Positions 1 through 10,215 of a DNA stretch of 64,000 nucleotides are shown in pieces. Made by a program: the position numbers and the translations under genes. The notes under the pieces are model-generated. The model searched no databases and had not been told where the DNA came from. It saw only the letters and a list, made by a program, of their open reading frames with translations. The stretch is from Porpolomopsis calyptriformis (Eukaryota; Basidiomycota; Agaricomycetes; Agaricales; Hygrophoraceae): the NCBI GenBank assembly GCA_951640195.1, contig OX621168.1:1-64000 (forward strand), in the 5' to 3' direction. The stretch's first letter is position 1; every line of letters starts with the position of its first letter.

Positions 1-1408
1 TGGCCAGTACAGCCATAACTACAACTACCACACTCGGTTGCGTGCTGCCATAGAGGACTACTTCAAGGGGGTGAAGGGGCATAATTTGCGCTCGCCTGAA
101 GTCCTCACCCCATGGCTATGGCGAACATTCTGTGGATGCACCCATATCCCAGAGGGCCGCAATGACTTTATGGAACTCATTAAGAGATATGGTGCCTGGA
201 AGGATGAAGGCATGCCTGCACCCTCTCTGGACGGTGAGTGTAATGAGATATTTATTCACGCTTCGATTTTAATTTTAATTGACACGCAGAGTGGGAAAGG
301 GCTTTAAAAACCCCCAGTGTCCAGCTTTATCTGCCCAGGTGGCTAGAAATTTCAAAAGACCACCTAGGCTTCCCAGAGAAAAAGACAAGACTTTACGCCT
401 GGCAATTCCATGTGTTTTTGCGAGCATGCCCAAGCAGTACTATTGCAGCTGGTAAGACATTGCGTTTTCTCTGCTTGTTGAAGACTAACTATTTGGTGTA
501 AAAGAGGCAAACAAACCATTGAAATTTGTCGACACCCCGATCTATGCCTTTTTCTCCAAGGAAGAGCGTTCCACGATGCCTTGGATACGTCTGCTTGCAG
601 ACCCATCCTTGGTATGCCCACGCTCCACCTCCCTCGTTGACCACAAAGCTCTACAAAAGCTTAACCCAGGCGCCGAATTGGATGACTCTATCCTAGGCTC
701 ATACATCGATCTCTGTCGGGCTCAGAATAAGGATAAAGAAGTAAAACTGATATCGACATATTTCTGGCCTCAGGTATCAAACCTAGACCACAAGGATTAT
801 GGTGGCGCAACAAGGTTGCTCTCTGCAGAGTTGGTAAGCCCTTTTCCCAAACGTTTCCTTCCTTCCATCGATCTGACAGGTTACCAAGAATGGCCAAAAG
901 GTCAAACGTGGATGGTATGCAGCTGCTTTGTCCTCCATCAACGAGACGTTGGAAACCTTGAAGTCCCTTTATATCCCCGTAAACCAAAACCAAAATCACT
1001 GGCTGCTGCTGAGGATGAACTTCACGGATCGACGCTGGGAGTTCTATGATAGTATGACTGCATGCGGAAATGCGAAGACCCGGGCAGGCATTATTAAAGT
1101 GAGATTTTCAAGCCACAGAGTTCCTGATTAAATGCTGACAGGTGTCGAAAAAGGCTGTCAGCGATTATCTCACCACTGAGGTGAATTATAATCTCTCTGG
1201 GTGGAATTGCGAAACAGATATGTCTGTGCCGCAACAAAAAGGGTCCACAGATTGCGGGGTGTATACCTGTCAATATCTCAAGTGGCTGGTCAACGGTATG
1301 GCTATACCTTCAGTTTTGGAAGAGGCTGATGTTGCTGATTTTCGGAATATGATGATCATGGAGCTGGTTTCTGGGAAGCTTAGGATTGGCGATCGCAAGG
1401 AATCTTAA
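1..1408 (+). CDS. Ulp1-type (C48) cysteine protease, 5' end outside the window
   Basis: The C-terminal part is a Ulp1/SENP-like protease domain, which in known families removes SUMO or related modifiers. The catalytic set is visible in order: His in NQNHWLLL (about 985), Asp in FYDSM (about 1045), Gln in VPQQKGS (about 1228) and Cys in STDCGVYTC (about 1252). Upstream exons join cleanly through introns at about 232-290, 452-507 and 1099-1141; the intron or introns between 775 and 920 are less certain. No convincing start codon is seen, so the gene probably begins left of base 1. It converges on the AT-hook gene that ends at 1543. In fungi such proteases are common both as host genes and as accessory genes of DNA transposons; no transposase is visible here. 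The substrate is unknown. Confidence 0.72.
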
Positions 1409-1542
1409 TATACACTCACTGTACTATTCACCTGGTTTTTGTCTGAAGATGGGGTAGCTTTATTAGCTGTAATAGCATTCAGCATTCGTTCAGCATTCGT
1501 TCATTCAGCCATTCTATTCATTTGTGCATCGCAACCTTGTCT

Positions 1543-3549
1543 TCATTTCATCATTTCCTCAACATACTTATGAAAGTTGTGCATGGCACCTTTGGCAATG
1601 AGGGCGTGTATGCCTTTGAACGTTCTCTTCATGAAAACCAACTCGTCGTTGTCCTCAAACATAGTGAAATTTGCCAAGTCTTGTCGCTTTTTCCACTCCA
1701 TCACCAGATTCTTGATCTAGTCAGAAAAATGGATGGATGCAATACCCCCATATTCGACAGAAAGACATACCATGTCTACATCAAAGTGTGACAAATCGAC
1801 CCATATGCCTTTCTTGTCGTATCCTTTCGTTGCATCCGATAGATCAAGGAGGTGGGTTGCGAGGTCATCTGCATTACCGCTGAGTGGCTGAAGGAGCAAT
1901 TTCACCCAACGTGGGATGGGTTCTGGTTCTAGCTTATCGTGACCATCATCCACAACCTAGAAGAAAAAGGATGGCTACCGTCACCATCCATCTGGACTTG
2001 TACTCCGAATGACTCGAATGCAAGCCTGATACCCACCAGAGTGGTGTCTGTAGCGCGCCCCTTCCCCTTCGTATCCTAGGAGACATACATATAAGCATAC
2101 ACGAGGCACATGATGGGGAAAATACTATACCCTTTTCCTTTTCTCAACCTCTATTTCTGGATCCAGACCTACAAGCAGGCTTTCGGATAGATTTCGATTT
2201 CGATTTTTCTGGACGAATTCTTGGATAAATCGCCATTGCTTCTGACTAGGTATGAAGAAGATAAGACCCACCTGCTGAGGGTGATTCACAGATGGTATAG
2301 CTGAGGAGGGTATACGCCTTGCCAATGAGGGCTGCTTAGGGCGTCTTACCTGTACAAATCATTCAAATACAAACATAAAACTACAAACAAACCTGGAAGT
2401 CCTTGCCAGGAGAAGCAGGTAGTGACTTTGCTGAGACGCCTGCTTCTGCTTCTGGTTTTGTATTCGCTTGAATTCTCTGTGTATGGTGAATATGACGCCA
2501 TTGAAAAATAACATAGTCGGTACCTTTCTCATGGCCTTTTTTCTGGGGACATCACCCCCCGTTAATGCAGGGAGGGTCTGAAAGAAATCCATAGGGCAAG
2601 ATGCAACCCTCTCTCCACTCCTCAGAATCCGTGCTTTGGGGAAATCATTAGATAATTCAACATGCTTGTCCTTGCGTGGGCGTCCTCGCTTCCTTTTTGG
2701 AGCTCATGAAATTAATTGAATGATAAGTACTTAACAAGCTATCGAATTGACATCAGGATCACACACCTTCACCTTCACCCTCACCTTGATCGTTATCATC
2801 TTGTTCATATTCGTGTTCGTGTTCATACCCAGGTCCAAGTTCAAGCTCAGGTACACGCTCAAGTTCCACGGAGGAGATCGCGACAGCCTCCAAACGATTG
2901 GTGAACCCAAATAAGATGCAGTCTGCTTCGAAACCGTCAAGCCAGGTGGTGCAATTCGATCGGTCACTGAAAGGATCAACGGATTTTAGGACTTGGGGAA
3001 GCCAGTAGAATTCTTTGCTCTGCTTCCAGGATAAAAGGTCTGGGTATACAAGCATTTATTACTCAAGCCTAGCCTTGAAAATATCGATATCTTACCATAC
3101 CACCAGTGTTGTCTGGAAGAATAATGGCTTCTAAGCTCGGCTTCGAATGCTTTGAGTTTTTTGGGCTGGTGGGCCTTCCCTAGCTCCAGTCGAACACAGA
3201 ACCGATGAACGACATCAGGAATCCAAAGACTGCCAGACGCAGGCTTTTCTCTTTGCGCTTCCTTTATGATATACGTCCTAAGCATGTCATACCATACCAT
3301 CAACTTTCCAAGATGACTCCCTCCATCCTCTTTTTGAAATTGCAGCTGAAGCTGGCACAAGTCAATGACGGTGAATATTGGCCTCCACTTTATCGGGAGA
3401 GAACAAATATGTTGGGCCGCTTGGACTGACATGAGTCCATCCTGGGTGGTGTTTTTGATATAGCATCGTGAGGATAGCGGAACCGTGGCCTGCGGGACCT
3501 TTCCAACAGGCCACCAGCTAGTTTCGAGAGCATGCAAATCAGTCTCCAT
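1543..3549 (-). CDS. Uncharacterised multi-exon protein with an AT-hook
   Basis: I do not recognise a family. A chain of exons reads from ATG at 3549 (MTDL-like start METDLHALETSWW) to TGA at 1543. In order: a globular region rich in Trp, Cys and Leu (to about 3100), a domain ending in an acidic Glu/His-rich tail (about 3050-2760), then KRKRGRPRKDK at about 2690, a classic AT-hook that binds the minor groove of AT-rich DNA, then a basic region and a final segment with WVDLSHFDVDM spliced to IKNLVMEWKK. Good splice sites support the joins at about 3098, 2760, 2130 and 1760; the junction near 1960 is not resolved. A nuclear, DNA-binding role is inferred from the AT-hook only. Confidence 0.5.
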
Positions 3550-4207
3550 GGATTTTATCAAGAGATTTAGCAAGATGCACTAAAGTGATCGGGGCAAGTA
3601 TGGTTTGTTTGTCGAGATTTATCAGCTACGCCTGCTATACTTCACTGCATATACCGTATTGAGTCGATGGAGCTGTAGATTGAGCTAAAAAGTAGAGGAC
3701 AACTGTGGAATAACACTGCGCCATTCGATCCTGATCCTGCCACCTTCTTCTACCTGCCCTTCTCCCTTGCGTTCACTTAGAGGCCTGGCTGAAATAAATG
3801 CATTCCGTTTGAAGCAAAGGTTGGAGAGCAGTCTAACAGAGTTTCAGTGTACTCCTCTGAACCGAACCGCTCTGTTCCGAACAGAGTGTACTTGGTTAAA
3901 AGGTGGTGATACATTGTGGTGCAGTGAAGCTAAGAGGCAAGAACCAGGCCGACCGAAGGTGAATGGTAACATAGCGCTGTGTAGCACTGACTAACTGCAT
4001 GACGCATGCAGCGTTCGCTGACAGGACATGAACCTACCGCGGTCTGAGAATTAAGGGGCGAGAAAACCAAGCCAATCGACAGTGAGCGTGGGCAGAGCTC
4101 GTTTGCCACAAGCCACAATAATCGTGGCATCCACACTATAAAATCCCCTCATTTTTTCTCGACCCCAATTCTCCACTTTCTCCCTAAGCCACCACCCACC
4201 ATCCATC
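3550..4207. other. Intergenic, no gene seen
   Basis: This stretch lies between the divergent starts of the AT-hook gene and the first F-box gene. It should hold both promoters. A small palindrome around 3868-3890 (GCTCTGTTCCGAACAGAG) is the only structure noticed. Confidence 0.5.
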
Positions 4208-4951
4208 ATGATCCTCCTTCCCCTAGAGCTGTGGTTCAAAATAATCTCCCACATTCAGGACAGGCCCAGGGATCTACTCGCACTATCCCTAGTGAATAGG
4301 GATGTTTCCTCCGCTGTGTTGCCCTCCCTGGCCCAATATGCCATCGTCAATCCATTGCCACAGCCGCGACACCCTATCCACCTTGTTGAGTTCACCGCCA
4401 TTTCAGAGTGGGGCGGCGATTTGGTTCAGGAACATCTGGAGATGGCCGGGAGTAACCTGTGGGTCGCCAGGTTGGGATTCGATGCCTCCGGATGTCAGTG
4501 TTTTAGTTTATTCCTATATGTCTGGGCTTTATCACTAATCCCGCATAAAGATGACTGCCTAGAACTCGAGCGGTTAAGCTTTTCCCGCAACTTATACCTC
4601 AGGGAAGTTACCCTCTCTGGATTACGACTAAAAATGCCGGGTCACTACGACACAATCGATATCTCGAGAATATTTGCTGGATGTCTGATGAGTGCTTTGA
4701 CCAAGTTCACTCTGGATCTTACACGGGCCAACCTGGATAACTGCGTCAACGTCAATTGGGCCCTCCTCGACGCATATCTTTCCTCGAGACCTTCCCTTCA
4801 ATCTGTGCACATTTTAGGCCCTCTGTTTGTGATAGAGGTCAACGATATCATGCCACTGATTGGCACCAAGGGCATCCTTAGGGTGACATCCATGCCAACC
4901 CTGCCGGAACCATCGGTACCATGGCCATCCCTATCGTGGGTGGGTATGTAA
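4208..4951 (+). CDS. F-box-like protein, copy 1 of an inverted pair
   Basis: The product is 247 residues and intronless. The N-terminus LPLELWFKIISHIQ followed by DLLALSLVNRDVSS matches the pattern of an F-box, the Skp1-binding motif of SCF ubiquitin ligases, at residues about 3-45. The rest has leucine-rich stretches (LERLSFSRNLYLREVTLSGLRL) like the degenerate leucine-rich repeats of the many Agaricomycete F-box proteins. The same protein is encoded in opposite orientation at 5728-6531, so this is one arm of an inverted duplication. It stops about 15 residues earlier than its sister, after VPWPSLSWVGM. The target substrate is unknown. Confidence 0.75.
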   Translation: MILLPLELWFKIISHIQDRPRDLLALSLVNRDVSSAVLPSLAQYAIVNPLPQPRHPIHLVEFTAISEWGGDLVQEHLEMAGSNLWVARLGFDASGCQCFSLFLYVWALSLIPHKDDCLELERLSFSRNLYLREVTLSGLRLKMPGHYDTIDISRIFAGCLMSALTKFTLDLTRANLDNCVNVNWALLDAYLSSRPSLQSVHILGPLFVIEVNDIMPLIGTKGILRVTSMPTLPEPSVPWPSLSWVGM

Positions 4952-5260
4952 GCGAGGCAGGAAGAAGTTTTGAAGAAGGAAGGGTAGTGGAAGGGGGCAG
5001 GATACGGGTTGAATGGGAATGTGGTGACGTTATCCTGTAGCCATCTGTTGCAATGGATCGCGTATGATGACCCTGCCTGATACTGATGAGTCTGGATTGG
5101 AAGATATCGTCCTCTTGAGACGACCCAAGCCCAAGGCGGAGAACACAGAGAGAGATCGTTGTCATTGTTGCTGCATCTGTGTCTACTTTTTATATGTATA
5201 CGACATCGAAGGGGTCTAACCTACAAAGCGAAGCGCTTTGTGATCCTTTGATAGCACGAT

Positions 5261-5530
5261 ATTACTGAGAAGAAAGATTGTTGGATTGCGCAGCGGCTGC
5301 AAGTAATATCGAACTGTTGCTTTTGTCACCCACGCAGATTCGCCCTGCCATTTCCCATCGGAGAGATCCCTAAAGCTAAATATGTAGCAACTCGTGCTGC
5401 AAAGGAAGCCTTATGGCTCCGCACCTTTATTGGTGAAGTATTTGGCCCAATCCCGTCTCAACTATCTTTTCAAACAACCAATCGGCTATCGTGCTATCAA
5501 AGGATCACAAAGCCCTGACCCCTTTGATGT
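5261..5530 (+). mobile_element. Ty1/copia RNase H fragment in the spacer
   Basis: From about 5357 the plus strand reads KYVATRAAKEALWLRTFIG, then after a one-base shift NQSAIVLSKDHKALT. This is the characteristic RNase H segment of Ty1/copia polyproteins (Y.A...A.KEA.WLR...L and DNQSAI). Only about 55 residues survive and the frame is broken, so it is a dead relic. No long terminal repeats were found nearby. It lies at the axis of the F-box inverted duplication. Confidence 0.75.
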
Positions 5531-5727
5531 CGCATACATATAAAAAGTAGACACAGATGCAAATGTATGTAGTAACAATGACAACGATCTCTCTCTGTGT
5601 TCTCTGACTTCGGCTTGGGTAGTCTCAAGAGGACAATATCTTCCACTTCGGACTGGTCAGTATCAGCCAGGGTCATAACGGATCCATTTCAACAGATTGT
5701 TACAGGATAACATTGCCCCGTTCCTAT

Positions 5728-6531
5728 TCAACCTGTATCCTGCCCCGTTCCACTCCCCTTCCTTCTTCGAAACTTCCTCCTACGTATCCGCCCAGATATA
5801 GATGGCCATGGTACCAATGGTACCGATGGTTCCGGCAAAGTTGGCCTGAACGTGACATCAAGGATGCCCTTCGCGGTGACCAGTGGCATGATATCGCTGA
5901 CCTCCATCACAGACAGAGGGCCTAAAATGTGCACAGATTGAAGGGAAGGTCTCGAGGAAAGATATGCGTCGAGGAGGGCCCAATTGACTTTGATGCAGTT
6001 ATCCCAGTTGGCCCGTGTAAGATCGAGAGTGAACTTGGTCAAATCTTCCATAGAACATCCAGCAAATATCCTCGAGATATCGATTAGGTTGACGTTACCC
6101 AGCCGTCTTAGTCGTAATCCAGAGAGGGTAACTTCCCTGAGCCACACGTTGTGGAAAAAGTTTAGGTGCGTGAGTTCGACGCAGTCATCTTCATGCGGGG
6201 TTAGCGATAAAACCCAGACACATAGGAATAACCTGAAACACTGACAACCGGACGTATTGAATCCCAACCTGGTGACCCTCAGGTTGCTCCCAGCCCTCTT
6301 CAAATTTTGCTGAACCCAACCGCCGTGCCAATTCCTGATGGAGGTGAATTCAAGGAAACGAATCGGGTGTTGCGGCTTTGGCATTGGATCGACAAGCATG
6401 TATCGGGCCAGGAATGGAAACACAACGGAGGCAAAGTTCCTGTTTACTAGTGCCAGTGCGAGCAGATCTTGGGACGAGTTCTGAATGTAGGGGATAATTT
6501 TGAGCCACAGATCTATGGGAAGGGAAATCAT
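5728..6531 (-). CDS. F-box-like protein, copy 2 of an inverted pair
   Basis: The product is 267 residues. I chose the ATG at 6531, giving MISLPIDLWLKIIPYIQ, because it aligns with the start of the sister gene at 4208; an upstream in-frame extension has only a TTG. The F-box lies at residues about 3-45 (LPIDLWLKIIPYIQ, DLLALALVNRNFAS). The body matches copy 1 in most positions (ALLDAYLSSRPSLQSVHILG is shared), and the C-terminus extends into a basic tail RIRRRKFRRRKGSG that copy 1 lacks. The likely role is substrate recognition in an SCF complex, by family inference only. Confidence 0.72.
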   Translation of the reverse strand: MISLPIDLWLKIIPYIQNSSQDLLALALVNRNFASVVFPFLARYMLVDPMPKPQHPIRFLEFTSIRNWHGGWVQQNLKRAGSNLRVTRLGFNTSGCQCFRLFLCVWVLSLTPHEDDCVELTHLNFFHNVWLREVTLSGLRLRRLGNVNLIDISRIFAGCSMEDLTKFTLDLTRANWDNCIKVNWALLDAYLSSRPSLQSVHILGPLSVMEVSDIMPLVTAKGILDVTFRPTLPEPSVPLVPWPSISGRIRRRKFRRRKGSGTGQDTG

Positions 6532-6712
6532 GATGGATGATGGTGGTTTTGGGAGACTTTCGGCTGCTCTATATACTAAGTCGACCTCGACGCTTTGACT
6601 CACTCTCAACTAAAATCGATTATTCACGTGGCTAGGGTCGCTTAAAATGCCACAGTTTGACAGGGTGAACCTGAACGGTCCTCTACTACGACCATCTCCA
6701 GCAGTCTTCTTC

Positions 6713-7212
6713 ATGACTGTGTCCGCGTCGCCTCACTTGGCCACTAGATCTCAATCTCAGAGGGTTACGACCTCAGACCAGATGGAGGGTGAGGGAAACC
6801 CCATGGGACCAGGATCTGCGGGGAATCAAAGTCACGCTGCCCAACATCACCAGGTGAGCTTGCTCTTTTCCTTTTTTTCAGGTTGACAGAGGGGACGTGT
6901 TAGGCGAATGAGATGAACATCCCCAAAGCTGTCAGCCCGAGAAGAAGAAAGCAATGGAAGGCCAAATTTTTGTCGGATGAGGAAACTGAAGAAACACTAC
7001 CGACCGTCTATGTCAATTCAAAGAACACGAAGATGACAACCATAGCAGAGCCGTCGGTAAACACCCAGTCGACAACGGATGGCGATGGCAAGATAGCCGA
7101 AGAGATCCAGCAAACAATCCACTGTGGGATCGTCACTGCGCCAACCCAGCCGGGGACTGATAATGACCCCATTGGACCACAGTCGACGGAGAGCCATGGG
7201 ATTGATGGTTAG
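6713..7212 (+). CDS. Small hypothetical protein
   Basis: Two exons are plausible: ATG at 6713 (MTVSASPHLATRSQSQ) to CACCAG at about 6852, and an exon after an acceptor at about 6902 reading ANEMNIPKAVSPRRRKQW to a stop at 7212. An earlier in-frame ATG at 6647 is possible. The product is about 145 residues, low-complexity, Thr/Gln-rich, with a basic patch PRRRKQWKAK. No family is recognised. It could be the leader piece of a degraded retroelement or a real short gene; the sequence does not decide. Confidence 0.3.
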
Positions 7213-8450
7213 GGGTCAGAGAGATCAAAACGATTTCAAACGGTTACGGCGAGAGGATGGAAATGCTGAGGTTGGGATCGAACGGTAAGGCTTTCATTAA
7301 AAAATCTGAATATCAGGCCCCTGTGTTGAATAATATGGTTATCAAGATTCGGCACGCAATCTCTCGGATGCAGTAGAGAAGCATGGATGGTGACCCTTGC
7401 CATCCCTCCCGTCTGTAGATTCCACCTTGTTCTCCCTTAGCCAACTTCCTCTTTACCTTCTTCTCAGGGTGGCCCTCGTACCCATTCTCACTCCCGCACT
7501 CTCTTTTCCTACATTTCATCTGCTCACGCACGTCGGATATTCCCTATGAATTGAATTTTCATTATGACCTTTTGTGTTGGTATCCAGATGACCACTCACC
7601 AAGGTGCAAACCATTCACCGCTTCTCCAACATCATCAAGGATGGCAGTCACGCTCCATTACAAAGTGAGAAATAAGTGATTCTGAGTCGTCTGAAGAAGC
7701 ACAAAGATGTCTTTCAGCCGTACTTTAATCTTATGTTGCTATACTAGGTGTACCCGAGGCCCTTTACCTTGGCATGTCGTAGATTGACGGCATTTAAAGT
7801 TTTCTTAGCAGGCAAGTATTGCGTTCCATAATACAGGCTATCGATAAGGTTGAAGACATTAGCAAACCTTTGCCAAAATGAGACTGTTGGAAGGAAGGGA
7901 AGGGAAATCAACGAAAAACAGTAACTAAATCACTCAATCACCCCCTCACATCTTTTCAGTGATGAAAATTTCTAGTTACTGAAAAACAATACCACAGAGT
8001 AGGTTTGTAGGTGCGGATCATTAGCAAATTGGAAAACTTACATTTAGCTAAGGCGGCAGCTGACTAGTCTACATTAAATTGACTTCACCGTGCCCAAAGT
8101 ACATCTAATCATTGCATGATCACCACGAATCAGTGCCAGTTGATCTGTTTATCAGTAAATTTCAGTTACGAATGCTGTAATACAATGAGAAAGTCGCTAC
8201 TATTCAAACGAGAAAAAGAGACCTTCGGTGATAAAATTTCATTGATTTTAGTTCCAATGGAGATGACCTCAACATCTCACTTGATTTTATGGTTCATCCT
8301 TCTTTTATAATTACACTCACGATTGTCCAAACTGCCTCTTTTGAAGTGCGCAGCCAAGCATAAGTTATGCTGGGCTCGATTTGAACACCTACCAAATATA
8401 GGATTAACAAACATTCACAAGTTCCGAAAGCACTACCGAATCCGAATCCA
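7213..8450. other. Intergenic, no gene seen
   Basis: About 1.2 kb of moderately AT-rich sequence without a convincing coding exon. A few short direct repeats (CAGTAACTAAAT... and TAGTTACTGAAAAACA around 7918-7990) are visible. It includes the promoter of the gene starting at 8451. Confidence 0.45.
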
Positions 8451-9885
8451 ATGGCAGATCTCGATTTTATTCTCAACGATACCCATAGATGGCAGGATGG
8501 CATCTCAGAGGTTCAACCAAGCAGCTGGCTGTGTCTATTTGAATTGGAGAATTCAAAGAACTACCTGTTCAAACCGATGGGTTCCGACACAAAGATACGC
8601 TGGAAGTATTTTCCATTGGAATTCATTGCCTTTAATATCATCACGAATCAGTCTCGCCACTTTTCCTTGCCATTCATGCTGTGCCAACAGGTTGCGTTTC
8701 TTGATCTTCAATATTGGGCTAGCCTGGTTTCTGGAGATAAATCGATGTCGCGCTATTTAGAGCTGCTAAGGGATGACCTCCTTGAAGAATTCTTCGCAAT
8801 GGAACCCCCTTCCAGCTTTAATGAACAACCTTGGAGTACCCGGCCTTGGGCCGTTCGAACGATGCACTCCTTTGGCCACTCAAAGCCTGACCGTGACGCT
8901 TATCTCACCACATGCAGAGAACAGGGCTGGGAGAGTTATATGCATGGCAACCCATTGGAATATCGTACGTGATGAATCGCTCCCAAAGTCCTGATGGTTT
9001 ATACTACGTTCTATAATAGGATGGACAGATATTTTCAACAAATATAAAAAACAAAATACCTGGATGAATTCGGGTCATCGTATTATAGACAGCCTTGCAA
9101 GCGCACTGAACAAAGCGAGGGAACATATCTCTGTGGGCCCTTCAAACGTTTTACTCTCTGCAGCCGACCTTCTCGACAAAGGCGACACCTGTTTGGCACA
9201 ACAAGCTGGTGTGTGAATGGGATCCATCGCTCTCATGCTACATCAGATATCCTGACTAAACGATCAGCCACAGTCAAGATCCCTGAGTTCGATATAAGTA
9301 TCGACCCAACACATGTGGATAAATCACCATTGGATGTCGCATTGGCACATTCTACCTCAAAAGCTGGTACGTGAATGGGATCTATGGGTCTCATGCCACA
9401 CCAGATATCAAATATCTAGACTGATGATGATGATCAGCCACAGAGGAGATTTCTTCTTCATTCGCAGGCGAAATCGAACAGAGGCTTAGGGCTCCATTGC
9501 CAACATGCATCGTGCAGCCAAACAAGTTAGTTCATTCAGCCGCTCGATAACTTAGCATCCTTTGACTACTGTATAGCAGACAATCATCTACACGTGTGGC
9601 CGTGGTACGAACCTCGGAACCTCCAAGTAGGCAGGCTACTCAACGTGAATTTATTTATTGCGTATTGATTTATTAACTTATTCTTATTCTTATTTCTCTC
9701 CCACTTCAACAGCACAGGTTGAACGAGGGAAAAACTACAAACAAAACAAGTGGAAGCGGAATAAAAAGAAGAAAATGAAGGCAGCTCTATTACGAGAGAC
9801 AGAGGCTGAGTTAGCTGCGCGCAACCCACCCAGCCAACCGACGCGACCCAACCATTCAACCACACGGGTGAACCGAGGGAGATAA
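8451..9885 (+). CDS. SFGHS-family protein, plus-strand member without JmjC
   Basis: Exon 1 (8451 to about 8966) encodes a domain of about 172 residues with the core WAVRTMHSFGHSKPDR and a C-terminal GNPLEYR, shared with the genes at 12895 and 14464. Further exons follow: GWTDIFNKYKKQN (from 9020), a short exon KIPEFDISIDPTHVD (9268-9366), then EEISSSFAGEIEQ (9438-9523), one from about 9578, and a lysine-rich last exon KWKRNKKKKMKAAL that looks like a nuclear localisation signal. All introns are short and GT-AG. No enzymatic domain is seen. The family has no name known to me. The two introns flanking the short exon are near copies of each other, so that exon may come from a tandem duplication. 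Confidence 0.6.
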
Positions 9886-10215
9886 TAGCTTCAAGGGTGT
9901 AGCGCATCTGCTGGGCCAAACACTAACCGCAAGTACAACGTGGGGCTCTATCTCCCTAAGGGATAGGGAGTCCAGAAGCTGCCACCTTTCTGTATATGTA
10001 AATAAAGCAGATTGTGTTCGGCATATCTACTAGGTTACATGAGGTTGTAATTGGTTTCATCGCAGGCAAGGTAATGTATGTATTCATGTATGTTTTTTTT
10101 TTTTCACGTGAGACATGAGCATCAAAGTCCAACTCAATTGTATCGATTGTAAAACTGTAACAAAGTACAGGCATATGATAGCAGCACATCAATAGATAAT
10201 GAATAGAAACTGTCC
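9886..10215. other. Intergenic between convergent genes
   Basis: This holds the 3' ends of the genes ending at 9885 (plus) and 10216 (minus). A run of T at about 10088-10104 followed by CACGTG is the only notable feature. Confidence 0.4.

Larger units (their letters stand above)
4208..6531. repeat. Inverted duplication of the F-box gene (arms 4208-5260 and 5488-6531)
   Basis: The two F-box genes and their 3' flanks are reverse complements of each other, imperfectly. Landmarks that recur in mirrored order are the CCATGGTACC box after the coding region, the GATCTCTCTCTGTGTTCTC block, the CATATAAAAAGTAGACACAG block and the TGATCCTTTGATAGCACGAT end. The arms are about 1.05 kb and are separated by a spacer of about 230 bp. 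The coding parts have diverged clearly, so the duplication is not recent. The inner ends of both arms include a few bases of a copia relic, so the relic was present when the duplication formed. Confidence 0.85.
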
